This document shows positions 51,580 to 60,294 of a stretch of DNA of 64,000 nucleotides, piece by piece. The notes under the pieces are model-generated. The model had not been told where the DNA came from. It searched no databases and was given only the letters and a program-made list of their open reading frames with translations. The stretch is from the NCBI RefSeq assembly GCF_013375535.1, contig NZ_JABXJG010000003.1, positions 779,428 through 843,427 on the forward strand, written 5' to 3'. The number at the start of each line of letters is the position of its first letter. Within the stretch, counting starts at the first letter, position 1. This DNA comes from Sphingobium sp. 15-1 (GTDB lineage Bacteria > Pseudomonadota > Alphaproteobacteria > Sphingomonadales > Sphingomonadaceae). The position numbers and the translations under genes were made by a program.

Positions 51580-53448
51580 ATGACTTCAGCAGTTCAAAAA
51601 CCGGCGTATGAAACCGAGGTTCTGATCATCGGCACCGGGCCGGCAGGCGGCACCATGGCCTTGGCTCTGGCCAAAGCGGGCATTCGCACGGTGATCGCCA
51701 ACCGCTATGGCTGGACCTGCCGGACACCCCGCGCTCATATCACCAACCCTCGGGCGATGGAAATTTTTCATGACCTCGGTGTGATCGATGACGTCAATCT
51801 CTACGCGTCGCCTAACGAGTTGATGGGCGAAAACGTGATGTGCCAGAGCCTTGCGGGCGAAGAGTTCGGCCGCCTGCGTACCTGGGGCCATGAGCCCGGC
51901 CGCCGCTTCAACTATGCCCTTGGGACCCCGGAAGTCTTCGTCGATCTGCCGCAGAACTATCTGGAAAAAATTCTACTGGGTGCCGCTGCACACAAGGGTG
52001 CGGAGGTGTTGCTTCACACCGAATTCGTCAAGTTTGATCAGGATGATGAGGGCGTTACCTCGGTCCTGCGCAATCGGCTGACGGGTGAAGAGTACTCGGT
52101 GCGATCAAAGTATCTCGTCGGCGCTGACGGCGCGCGGTCGGCGATCGCGAAACAGCTGAATCTGCCCTTCAAGGGCGATATGGATAAGCTGGGCGCGACC
52201 AATATCGTTTTCACGGCCGATCTGACTAAGTATGTCGAGCATCGCCCAAGCTCGCTCTACTGGATGTTCACACCCGGAGAAGCACCGGGCGGGTTGATGA
52301 TGGGGGCCCTGCGGATGGTTCGCCCATGGACCCGCTGGCTGGCAACGACGTTTTTCGACATCAACAATCCGCCCGTGATTGATCATGTCGAAGCACGCCG
52401 ACTCATGCACAGGTTGATCGGTGACGACAGCATCGACGTTCAGATTGAATCGGTGTCGTTGTGGGCATTCAATGAATGCTGGGCGACCCGGTTTCACCAG
52501 GGCCGTGTGTTCTGTGCCGGAGACGCGGTACACCGCCACCCGCCACTGAAGGGTCTGGGTTCGAACACCTCGGTTCAGGACAGCTACAATTTGGCTTGGA
52601 AACTCGTCCATGTCCTTAAGGGAATGGCCACTCCGGCGCTGCTGGAAAGCTATTCGCAGGAACGCGTGCCCGTGGCCGAAGAGTTTGTTCCTGCCGCCTT
52701 TGGCGCGATGAAATATTACGACCAGGTTGTAGCCGCACTCAATCCTACCTTGTCCGACGATCCCGCCGTGTCCTCTGCCAGCTTTGAAATGCTCAAGGGC
52801 GAAAGTGCTGACCTGTCTGCGCGCCGACAACTGCTTCGGGAGGCTGTCGCCGACACCTACCGGACGTATGACTGCCCTGGAATCGAGATGAACCAGCGGT
52901 ATCAGAGCTGCGCAGTGGTGACGCCTGAAGGCGAGACTGCGCCGCCCTTCTCGCAAGATGCCGAGATTTACTATCAGCCCACCAGCTTCCCGGGCGCTCG
53001 CTTGCCCCATGCATGGCTGTTCAAGGACGGATCGAAGATCTCGTCACTCTATGTATGCGGTGGCGGTGAATTTACGTTGCTCACTGGCAACAGCGGGGCC
53101 GGATGGCGTGCAATTGCCAAAGCTGTGTCAGACAAACTGGGCGTGCCCATCAAGGTTGTGACCATTGGTCTGGGGCAGGATTATCAGGACCACTATGGCG
53201 ATTATGCCCGCATCAGCGAGGTCGATGAAAGCGGCGCGCTGCTGGTACGGCCCGACGTCTATATCGGGTGGCGCGCTGGTTCGCTGACGGAAACGGCAGC
53301 AGTTGACCTTGAAGCCGCTTTTTCCACCATTCTGGGGCGAGGGGCATCCGGACATGGAGAGCTGAAGGCCAGTGGAGCTATCCAACCCTCGAAGAAATTC
53401 GATGAAATGGACAATGCCCTCACGGCAAAATTCACGCCGGCTTCTTAA
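51580..53448 (+). CDS. FAD-dependent phenol hydroxylase, TfdB-like
   Basis: 622 residues, class A flavoprotein monooxygenase. FAD-binding GTGPAGG (18-24), the DG motif VGADGARS (180-187), and GDAVHRHPP (314-322). TPRAHITNPRAMEI and LMGENVMCQSLAGEEFGRLRTWG closely resemble 2,4-dichlorophenol 6-monooxygenase (TfdB) and related phenol 2-monooxygenases. A C-terminal thioredoxin-like domain is included. It uses NAD(P)H and O2 to hydroxylate a phenol ortho to the OH, giving a catechol for the dioxygenase at 56612. The exact phenol is not predictable. Preceded by a weak AAGGG site. Confidence 0.88.
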   Translation: MTSAVQKPAYETEVLIIGTGPAGGTMALALAKAGIRTVIANRYGWTCRTPRAHITNPRAMEIFHDLGVIDDVNLYASPNELMGENVMCQSLAGEEFGRLRTWGHEPGRRFNYALGTPEVFVDLPQNYLEKILLGAAAHKGAEVLLHTEFVKFDQDDEGVTSVLRNRLTGEEYSVRSKYLVGADGARSAIAKQLNLPFKGDMDKLGATNIVFTADLTKYVEHRPSSLYWMFTPGEAPGGLMMGALRMVRPWTRWLATTFFDINNPPVIDHVEARRLMHRLIGDDSIDVQIESVSLWAFNECWATRFHQGRVFCAGDAVHRHPPLKGLGSNTSVQDSYNLAWKLVHVLKGMATPALLESYSQERVPVAEEFVPAAFGAMKYYDQVVAALNPTLSDDPAVSSASFEMLKGESADLSARRQLLREAVADTYRTYDCPGIEMNQRYQSCAVVTPEGETAPPFSQDAEIYYQPTSFPGARLPHAWLFKDGSKISSLYVCGGGEFTLLTGNSGAGWRAIAKAVSDKLGVPIKVVTIGLGQDYQDHYGDYARISEVDESGALLVRPDVYIGWRAGSLTETAAVDLEAAFSTILGRGASGHGELKASGAIQPSKKFDEMDNALTAKFTPAS

Positions 53449-53689
53449 GGCAATGAGATGAGCGCGAAAGGTGTTGTGGCACGGCAGGTGCCGCGACGCA
53501 GGGGCCGGCAATTTTACGCGGCTAGATCAAGACGGGCTTCGGCTTCGGTCAGTTTCTAACAACCCGGCCGCCCCGCGCAACTGTGGCGCAATGCGGGGCG
53601 GTCGAGGCTGGATCGAACAGCTGATCGGCGTGGTTCTTCGAAAGGGCCAGCGGTCGATACGCCAAGCAAGCTGAACAACGGGAACTGAA
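53449..53689 (+). promoter_or_regulatory. Intergenic region with possible sigma-54 promoter and hairpin
   Basis: 240 bp between hydroxylase and oxidoreductase genes. TGGCACGGCAGGTGC (53477-53491) has the -24/-12 spacing but GTGC instead of TTGC. CCGCCCCGC (53568-53576) and GCGGGGCGG (53593-53601) form a 9-bp stem. Could be a second regulated transcription start preceded or followed by a terminator-like hairpin. No gene seen. Confidence 0.35.
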
Positions 53690-54670
53690 ATGCGGACTGC
53701 ACAGTATGGCGAAATCGGCGAAGCGGCGGATGTCCTCGATATTGTGGACTGCCCGCATCCTGTAACGGGCCCTGGCGAAGTTCGGGTCAGGGTAAAGGCG
53801 TCCGGGGTAAATCCGTCCGACGTCAAAATCAGAAGCGGACATATTCCTTCGCCTTGGGGATTTCCACGCACCCCACACAGCGACGGCGCTGGCGTGATTG
53901 ATGCTGTCGGCGAAGGCGTCGATCCTGCCCGGATTGGCGAGCGTGTGTGGATTTTCAATGCTGCGTGGGGCCGCACCACTGGAACCGCAGGCGAATATGT
54001 CGTTGTGCCGGAGAATTTCACCGCACCGCTGCACGACGATATCTCGTTCGAAATCGGCGCTTGCCTAGGCATCCCTGCATCGACAGCTCTGCACGCACTC
54101 ACCTTAAATGGGGATATTCGGGGGAAAACCGTTCTGGTCGCGGGTGGCGCCGGCGCCGTTGGCCATTACGCCGTCCAGTTTGCGCGGCAACTCGGCGCAG
54201 CCAGGATATTGGCCACGGTCAGCAGTTCGGAGAAGGCCGAATTGGCGAGGCTGGCCGGAGCGGATCGGGTTATAAACTATCGCACAGAAGGCACCTTGCA
54301 GGTCATCATGGACGCCACAAGCGGCGCGGGTGTTGACCTGATTGTCGAGGTCGATCTCTCGGTCAACGTCGATCTCGATGTTGCGGCATTGGCAAAAGAG
54401 GGGCGCCTTGTCGCGTATGGCAGCTCGGAACGGGAGTTCAAGATGCCGTTCTCGAAGTCCATCCTGAAGAATATCGGGTTTGATTTCTTCATCCTCTATC
54501 ATTTGCCGCAAGCGCGACGTCACGAGATTTGCCAGGGCGTGAATGACCTCATCGCTCAGGGAAATATCGTCCACAATATCGCCGAAGTGTTGCCACTGCA
54601 TTCGATCGTCAAAGCGCACGAACGGGTCGAGTCTGGCAGTGCCATCGGCAATATCGTTCTTGCGGTCTGA
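53690..54670 (+). CDS. Zinc-free medium-chain oxidoreductase (quinone oxidoreductase type)
   Basis: 326 residues of the MDR superfamily, NADPH:quinone reductase branch. It has KASGVNPSDVKIRSG and the NADPH-binding loop VAGGAGAVGHYAVQFARQLGA (AxxGxxG type, about 150-170), and lacks the catalytic and structural zinc ligands of alcohol dehydrogenases. It may reduce quinones formed by catechol autoxidation, or reduce a double bond in a pathway intermediate. Starts the second gene group, 17 bp before the acyl-CoA synthetase. Confidence 0.8.
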   Translation: MRTAQYGEIGEAADVLDIVDCPHPVTGPGEVRVRVKASGVNPSDVKIRSGHIPSPWGFPRTPHSDGAGVIDAVGEGVDPARIGERVWIFNAAWGRTTGTAGEYVVVPENFTAPLHDDISFEIGACLGIPASTALHALTLNGDIRGKTVLVAGGAGAVGHYAVQFARQLGAARILATVSSSEKAELARLAGADRVINYRTEGTLQVIMDATSGAGVDLIVEVDLSVNVDLDVAALAKEGRLVAYGSSEREFKMPFSKSILKNIGFDFFILYHLPQARRHEICQGVNDLIAQGNIVHNIAEVLPLHSIVKAHERVESGSAIGNIVLAV

Positions 54671-54686
54671 GGGCGGGAGCGCGAGC

Positions 54687-56612
54687 ATGTCAAACTATCG
54701 CACAACCTATGATGAGTGGATGGCCGATCCCCTGAGCTTCTGGGCGGCGGCTGCCACTGCAGTGGATTGGATCGCAACGCCAACAGAGAGCGTCGTTGAT
54801 CCACAAGGATTGGCCAGTTGGTTTGCCGATGGAACGTGCAACGTCTGCTGGAATGCGGTCGATCGGCACGTCGTTGCCGGGCGGGGTGACGAAGCCGCGC
54901 TGATTTATGACAGCGCCATTCTCGGCATCAGCAAGACACTGACCTTTTCGCAGTTGCTGGACGCGGTCGAACTGTTTTCGTCGGTGCTGCGCAGCCATGG
55001 CGTAGCGAAGGGCGACCGGGTCATCATCTATATGCCGATGATCCCCGAAGCAGTCATCGCGATGCTGGCTTGCGCGCGTCTGGGAGCGGTCCATTCGGTT
55101 GTCTTCGGCGGCTTTGCTGCGCACGAATTGACAGTTCGCATCGATGATGCCGAACCCAAAGTTGTCGTTTCGGCATCGTGCGGATTGGAGCCGAACCGGA
55201 TAATTGCGTACAAACCACTGCTCGACGAAGCCATAGCAAATAGTCGCCATAAGCCCGAGGCGGTAATCGTCCTCCAGCGGCCGCAGCTTTTTTGCGAACT
55301 ACGCCCTGAACGTGATTACGATTGGAATGCCGAGTGGAGTGCCGCGATTACTCGTGGCGACAGGCCGGAATGTGTCGAAGTGCGAAGCACCGATCCGCTC
55401 TATATCCTCTACACGTCCGGTACGACCGGCAAGCCAAAGGGCGTTGTTAGGCAACAGGGCGGCTATATGGTCGCCCTGGTTTGGTCGATGAAGAATGTCT
55501 TCGGCATCGGTGCAGGCGATGTCTACTGGGCCGCATCCGATCTCGGCTGGGTCGTGGGACATTCCTATATTACCTACGGCCCGTTGCTTGCCGGATGCGC
55601 CACCGTCATCTTTGAAGGAAAGCCTGTCGGCACGCCCGATGCGAGCACCTTCTGGCGCGTGATATCGCAGCACAAGGTGAATTTGCTGTTCACGGCCCCA
55701 ACGGCCCTGCGCGCAATTCGCAAGGAAGACGCAGGCGGCGTGCTGCCACAGAAATTCGATCTGTCTTCGCTGCGTGCGATTTATATCGGCGGAGAGCGGG
55801 GCGATCCAAGCGTCATCAAATGGGCAGAATCTGCGCTGGACGTTCCGGTGCTGGATAACTGGTGGCAGACCGAGACCGGTTGGCCGATGACTGCCAATCC
55901 GACCGGATTGGGAACAATCGAAGTCAAGTACGGATCGGCGGCCGTGCCGATGCCTGGCTATGATATCCAGATACTCGATGCAGAAGGCGAACCCGCTCCT
56001 ATTGGAGAAACCGGATCGATTGCTGTCAAACTGCCCCTGCCGCCTGGTGCCCTGCAGACACTCTGGAACAACCATGGCGGCTTTGAGGAATCATACCTCA
56101 CTGAATTTCCCGGATATTACAAGACAGGCGATGCTGGTTACATCGATCAAGACGGCTATGTCTTCATCATGAGCCGGACCGACGACATCATCAATGTCGC
56201 GGGCCATCGGCTGTCGACCGGTTCGATCGAAGAAGCGATTTCGACGGTCGATCAAATCGCGGAATGTGCTGTTGTCGGAGTTGCCGACGGCATCAAAGGC
56301 GAAGTTCCGCTTGTACTCTTCGTTGTTTCAGATGGCGCTTCTGCGAAATCAGCCGAAATTTCCGCCATGGCAACATCTGCTGTTCGAAGCCGAATTGGAT
56401 CAATCGCTACTCCGAAGATCATTCTGTCGATTTCGCGACTGCCCAAGACCAGATCGGGCAAGATTCTGCGCAGCACGATCCGGAAAATCGCGAATGGCGA
56501 ACCATGGACCATGCCTCCGACAATCGAGGATCCGTCGGTCCTCGATGAGGTTTCTGCGGCCCTGGCCGGAGTGGGATTGCCAGAGAAATTGGGAACTGAG
56601 GGAGAAATCTGA
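54687..56612 (+). CDS. Acyl-CoA synthetase (acetyl/propionyl-CoA ligase family)
   Basis: 641 residues from ATG 54687 (GGGAG upstream; an earlier ATG at 54543 lies inside the previous gene). ANL-family motifs: YTSGTTGKPKG (about 240), GERGDP, WWQTETGWP, YKTGDAGYIDQDGY, and the acylatable lysine in KTRSGKILR near the C-terminus. Most like propionyl-CoA synthetase PrpE and acetyl-CoA synthetase. In this cluster it probably activates the short acid released by the hydrolase (acetate, propionate or butyrate, depending on the alkyl group of the catechol). The stop overlaps the dioxygenase start (TGATG). Confidence 0.85.
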   Translation: MSNYRTTYDEWMADPLSFWAAAATAVDWIATPTESVVDPQGLASWFADGTCNVCWNAVDRHVVAGRGDEAALIYDSAILGISKTLTFSQLLDAVELFSSVLRSHGVAKGDRVIIYMPMIPEAVIAMLACARLGAVHSVVFGGFAAHELTVRIDDAEPKVVVSASCGLEPNRIIAYKPLLDEAIANSRHKPEAVIVLQRPQLFCELRPERDYDWNAEWSAAITRGDRPECVEVRSTDPLYILYTSGTTGKPKGVVRQQGGYMVALVWSMKNVFGIGAGDVYWAASDLGWVVGHSYITYGPLLAGCATVIFEGKPVGTPDASTFWRVISQHKVNLLFTAPTALRAIRKEDAGGVLPQKFDLSSLRAIYIGGERGDPSVIKWAESALDVPVLDNWWQTETGWPMTANPTGLGTIEVKYGSAAVPMPGYDIQILDAEGEPAPIGETGSIAVKLPLPPGALQTLWNNHGGFEESYLTEFPGYYKTGDAGYIDQDGYVFIMSRTDDIINVAGHRLSTGSIEEAISTVDQIAECAVVGVADGIKGEVPLVLFVVSDGASAKSAEISAMATSAVRSRIGSIATPKIILSISRLPKTRSGKILRSTIRKIANGEPWTMPPTIEDPSVLDEVSAALAGVGLPEKLGTEGEI

Positions 56613-57487
56613 TGACTGTTGATCGCCTTGGCTATCTTGGCTTCGACGCGTCCGATGTCGATGCGTGGAGCAGATATGCGAACAATACGCTCGGCATGAT
56701 GACGGCGGCGAAGGGCAAGGACTCCGACCGCTACAGGCTGGATTCGCGCGCGTGGCGGCTTGCTGTGCACCGCGGTGAAGCGGATGACATTTCCTATGCC
56801 GGGTTCGAAGCTGCCGATGCCGCAGCATTCAATTCCACTGCAGAGCGCTTGCGGCAGATGGGCTATCAAGTGACGAACGAACCTGACGATCTCAAAGCGG
56901 ATCGCGGCGTGATCGACCTGGTGTCGGTCATCGATCCATCGGGTGTAAGGATCGAGGTCTATTATGGCGCCACGGAATTGTTCGAAGTTCCGTTTGTGTC
57001 TCCCGTCGGTGTTTCGTCATTTGTTACCGGTGAGCAGGGATTTGGCCATATCGTTCTAGCCACGCCCGACCTCGAAAAATCGATGGAATTCTACGTTGCT
57101 GGTCTCGGGATGGAGCTTTCCGACATCATCGACTGGGATCTCGGACCCGGCGGTAAGCACAAGCTTCACTTCTTCAACTGCAACCGACGGCATCACAGCC
57201 TGGCTTTGCTGCCTGCCCCGGCCCCCAAACACATTCATCATTTCATGATCGAGTCTGCTTCGCTTGATGATGTTGGTCGAGCGATTGACCGTATGGAGCG
57301 CGACTCTCGAATTCTCCTGACATTTGGTCGTCATACGAACGATCACATGTATTCCTTCTATGGGATCACCCCTTCCGGTTTCGCGGTCGAGTTCGGCTGC
57401 GGACCGCGCGACGTTGATCGCTCCTGGTCGGTCGTTCGATATGACAGCATCAGCATGTGGGGTCACAAGTTCATTTCCCCTGAGTGA
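56612..57487 (+). CDS. Extradiol ring-cleavage dioxygenase, BphC type
   Basis: 291 residues, two-domain type I extradiol dioxygenase (VOC fold). The iron ligands fall at His146 (GFGHIVLA), His210 (IHHFMIE) and Glu260 (FAVEFG), and the active-site residues at His195, His241 and Tyr250. These are the same numbers as in the biphenyl enzyme BphC of strain LB400, which argues for a functional enzyme of that class. It opens a 3-substituted catechol next to the hydroxyls, giving a 2-hydroxy-6-oxo-dienoate. BphC-type enzymes favour 3-substituted or bicyclic catechols. Translationally coupled to the acyl-CoA synthetase. Confidence 0.92.
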   Translation: MTVDRLGYLGFDASDVDAWSRYANNTLGMMTAAKGKDSDRYRLDSRAWRLAVHRGEADDISYAGFEAADAAAFNSTAERLRQMGYQVTNEPDDLKADRGVIDLVSVIDPSGVRIEVYYGATELFEVPFVSPVGVSSFVTGEQGFGHIVLATPDLEKSMEFYVAGLGMELSDIIDWDLGPGGKHKLHFFNCNRRHHSLALLPAPAPKHIHHFMIESASLDDVGRAIDRMERDSRILLTFGRHTNDHMYSFYGITPSGFAVEFGCGPRDVDRSWSVVRYDSISMWGHKFISPE

Positions 57488-57528
57488 CTGTTCCAAACCA
57501 AACACATGAATTTTGAGGAATAAATCTC

Positions 57529-58401
57529 ATGGGAAGCATTGCAACTGCAGGGACTGATAACCCTGAAATATCCAAGTCAGTGATCGCCGCTGGCATTCGC
57601 ACCAATTATCACGATGTGGGAGAAGGCTCTCCGGTCGTATTCATCCACGGGTCTGGTCCGGGTGTTTCTGCCTGGGCAAACTGGCGGATGATATTGCCAA
57701 AAATCTCGCAGCAGAACCGTGCAATCGCCCCGGACATGGTCGGCTTCGGCTTCACGGATCGTCCGGAAAACTTCAAATACGGTGTTGAAGCTTGGGTTCA
57801 ACATCTTCTGGGCTTTCTCGACGCCCTCGGCCTCGATCAGGTTGATCTTGTCGGCAACTCGTTTGGCGGCGCACTATCGCTGGCTGCAGCGATCCGTCAT
57901 CCTGATCGGTTCCGGCGCTTGGTGCTGATGGGCAGCGGCGGCATCAAAGGGTCAATCTTGCCAGGGCTCGATGAAGTGTGGGGCTACACGCCCTCGCTTG
58001 AGAACATGCGCCGCATGCTCGACATTTTCGCATACAACCGCGATCTTGTAACCGACGAACTCGCCCAGATCCGCTATGAGGCGAGTATTCGGCCCGGTTT
58101 CCAGGAATCCTACAGTCAGATGTTCCCGGCCCCACGCCAACGCTGGTTTGACTCGTTGGCATGTCAGGAAGACGACCTGCGCAAACTTCCCCATCAGACC
58201 CTGATTGTTCACGGCCGTGAGGATCGGGTCATCCGTGTGGAGGATGCCTATCGCATGGCAAGCCTGATCCGGCGCGCGCAACTGCATGTCTTCGGGGAAT
58301 GCGGCCATTGGACTCAGATCGAGCAGTCCAGTCGATTTGTTCAACTGGTTGGCAATTTCCTGGCCGAAGCTGCCCCAAGCGAACCCATTCCGCTGAGCTA
58401 A
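57529..58401 (+). CDS. Alpha/beta hydrolase for meta-cleavage products (2)
   Basis: 290 residues, GAGGAA ribosome site. Catalytic triad Ser111 (GNSFGG), Asp232 (HGREDRVI) and His260 (CGHWTQIE). Typical of 2-hydroxymuconic-semialdehyde / alkyl-substituted ring-fission hydrolases (TodF, DmpD, CumD and relatives) and directly downstream of the dioxygenase, so probably its main partner. Only about one third resemblance to the hydrolase at 50604 by eye. A strong hairpin (58416-58454) follows at once. Confidence 0.9.
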   Translation: MGSIATAGTDNPEISKSVIAAGIRTNYHDVGEGSPVVFIHGSGPGVSAWANWRMILPKISQQNRAIAPDMVGFGFTDRPENFKYGVEAWVQHLLGFLDALGLDQVDLVGNSFGGALSLAAAIRHPDRFRRLVLMGSGGIKGSILPGLDEVWGYTPSLENMRRMLDIFAYNRDLVTDELAQIRYEASIRPGFQESYSQMFPAPRQRWFDSLACQEDDLRKLPHQTLIVHGREDRVIRVEDAYRMASLIRRAQLHVFGECGHWTQIEQSSRFVQLVGNFLAEAAPSEPIPLS

Positions 58402-58415
58402 GGCGCGATAGTTCG

Positions 58416-58454
58416 TTCAATCGGAGACGCCTCAAGGCGGCGTCTCCGATTGAA
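58416..58454. terminator. Strong hairpin between the two halves of the catabolic operon
   Basis: TTCAATCGGAGACGCC and its exact complement (16-bp arms, 7-base loop), 14 bp after the hydrolase stop. No T-run on the plus strand, but TTGAA ends could give bidirectional termination. Alternatively it stabilises the upstream mRNA. Confidence 0.6.
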
Positions 58455-58549
58455 TATGCAGCCTTACGCGCGGCCCGAACGAGACCAGCATCATTGCGGA
58501 TCGGCACAGCCAGGCAGGCCAGACCGTTGGCGACTAGAAAGAGAGAACC

Positions 58550-59335
58550 ATGCTCAAGCCAGATTATGAAGAGCTCGCAAGGCGACTGCGCGACGCCTAC
58601 ACCGGCGAGACGCTACCGCCGCTGCGCGAGTGGCTGGAGCCGACCGATGCGGCCGGGGCCTATGCGATCCAGGCGATCAACACCCGTTTCTGGGAAAGCC
58701 AGGGCCGCCGCATCGTTGGTCGCAAGGCTGGCCTGACTGCCGAGGCCGTGCAGAAGCAGCTTGGTGTCGACCAGCCCGATTTCGGCGTCCTGTTTGACGA
58801 CATGCAGATTGCGGACGGCGGTAATCTTGATCCGGCGCGCTGCATCCAGGCCAAGGCCGAAGCGGAAATAGCCTTTGTTCTGGGCGCGGACCTGCCATCG
58901 GCTGACACCACGGCAGAGCAGGTCGCGGCGGCGGTCGCCTCGGTCCATGCGGCGATCGAGATTGTCGACAGCCGCATTGCCGACTGGAAGATCACCTTTG
59001 CCGATACCGTCGCCGACAACGGCTCTTCGGCGTTCTTCGTCCTGTCCGATCAGGGCCTACCTCTGGCTGGCCTCGATTTGGAGGGTGCGGCCATGACCAT
59101 GACGCTCAACGGCAACGTGGCCTCGTCCGGGATCGGTTCGGCGGCGCTGGGCAATCCGCTCAACGCGGCGGCCTGGCTGGCCCGCACTCTGGCAGCAGGC
59201 GGCGACCCGCTGAAGGCTGGCGACATTCTGCTGGCCGGCGCCCTCGGCCCGATGGTGGTGCTGAACGCCGGAGACGAGGTTCGCACTGATGTCGCCGGCA
59301 TCGGCACCTGTTCCTTCTCGTTCAACGGAGCCTGA
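58550..59335 (+). CDS. mhpD: 2-hydroxypenta-2,4-dienoate hydratase
   Basis: 261 residues of the MhpD/DmpE/BphE hydratase family (fumarylacetoacetase-like fold). GRKAGLTAEAVQKQLGVDQPDFGVL and EAEIAFVLGADL carry the metal-binding acidic residues; IEIVDSRIADWKI is also typical. It adds water to 2-hydroxypenta-2,4-dienoate to form 4-hydroxy-2-oxovalerate. GAGAG ribosome site. First of three tightly spaced genes with visibly higher G/C at third codon positions than the genes before and after. Confidence 0.93.
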   Translation: MLKPDYEELARRLRDAYTGETLPPLREWLEPTDAAGAYAIQAINTRFWESQGRRIVGRKAGLTAEAVQKQLGVDQPDFGVLFDDMQIADGGNLDPARCIQAKAEAEIAFVLGADLPSADTTAEQVAAAVASVHAAIEIVDSRIADWKITFADTVADNGSSAFFVLSDQGLPLAGLDLEGAAMTMTLNGNVASSGIGSAALGNPLNAAAWLARTLAAGGDPLKAGDILLAGALGPMVVLNAGDEVRTDVAGIGTCSFSFNGA

Positions 59336-59337
59336 TT

Positions 59338-60294
59338 ATGGCCAAGACCAAGGTAGCCATCATCGGTTCGGGCAATATCGGCACCGACCTGATGATCAAG
59401 ATAATGCGCCTTTCCGGCGTACTGGAAATGGGCGTGATGGTCGGGATCGACCCGGCCTCCGATGGCCTCGCCCGCGCGCAGCGACTGGGTGTTGCGACGA
59501 CGGCGGAAGGGATCGACGGCCTTATTAAGATGCCCGAGTTTGCGGACGTCGGGATCGTGTTCGACGCTACTTCGGCCGGGGCGCACAAGCGCAACAGCGA
59601 ACTGGTGCTCGCCGCTGGCAAGCGCATGGTCGACCTAACACCTGCCGCGATCGGGCCTTACGTGGTGCCGCCGGTCAATGGCGAAGCGTGCCTCGACGCC
59701 AAGAACGTCAACATGGTCACTTGCGGCGGTCAGGCTACCATCCCGATCGTGGCGGCGGTGAACCGCGTGGCCAAGGTCCACTATGGCGAGATTGTTGCCT
59801 CGATTGCCTCGAAGAGTGCTGGCCCGGGCACCCGCGCCAACATCGACGAGTTCACCGAGACCACCAGCCAGGCGATCATGGACGTCGGCGGCGCGACGCG
59901 CGGCAAGGCGATCATTATCCTCAACCCCGCCGAACCGCCCTTGATCATGCGCGATACAGTCTATTGTCTGTGCGAAGATGCCGATCAGGATGCGATCCGC
60001 AAGTCGGTGGAAGACATGGTCGCCGAAGTGCAGAGCTATGTCCCCGGCTACCGCATGAAGCAGGCCGTACAGTTTGAGCATATCGGCTCCAACCGTCCGC
60101 TGCGCATCCCGGAAATGGACGGCGAATTCACCGGGCTCAAGGTCTCCGTCTTCCTCGAAGTGGAAGGCGCGGCCCATTACCTGCCGGCCTATGCCGGCAA
60201 CCTCGACATCATGACCTCTGCCGCGCTCAAGACGGCCGAGAAGATCGCGAACCGCATGCACGACAACGAAATACAAGGGGGAGCGGCAGCATGA
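59338..60294 (+). CDS. mhpF: Acetaldehyde dehydrogenase (acylating)
   Basis: 318 residues. NAD-binding GSGNIGTD (10-17) and the catalytic cysteine Cys129 in MVTCGGQATIP, as in DmpF, MhpF and BphJ. It converts acetaldehyde channelled from the aldolase to acetyl-CoA. Two bases after the hydratase stop, and its own stop overlaps the aldolase start by four bases. The two enzymes form a channelling complex in known systems. Confidence 0.95.
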   Translation: MAKTKVAIIGSGNIGTDLMIKIMRLSGVLEMGVMVGIDPASDGLARAQRLGVATTAEGIDGLIKMPEFADVGIVFDATSAGAHKRNSELVLAAGKRMVDLTPAAIGPYVVPPVNGEACLDAKNVNMVTCGGQATIPIVAAVNRVAKVHYGEIVASIASKSAGPGTRANIDEFTETTSQAIMDVGGATRGKAIIILNPAEPPLIMRDTVYCLCEDADQDAIRKSVEDMVAEVQSYVPGYRMKQAVQFEHIGSNRPLRIPEMDGEFTGLKVSVFLEVEGAAHYLPAYAGNLDIMTSAALKTAEKIANRMHDNEIQGGAAA

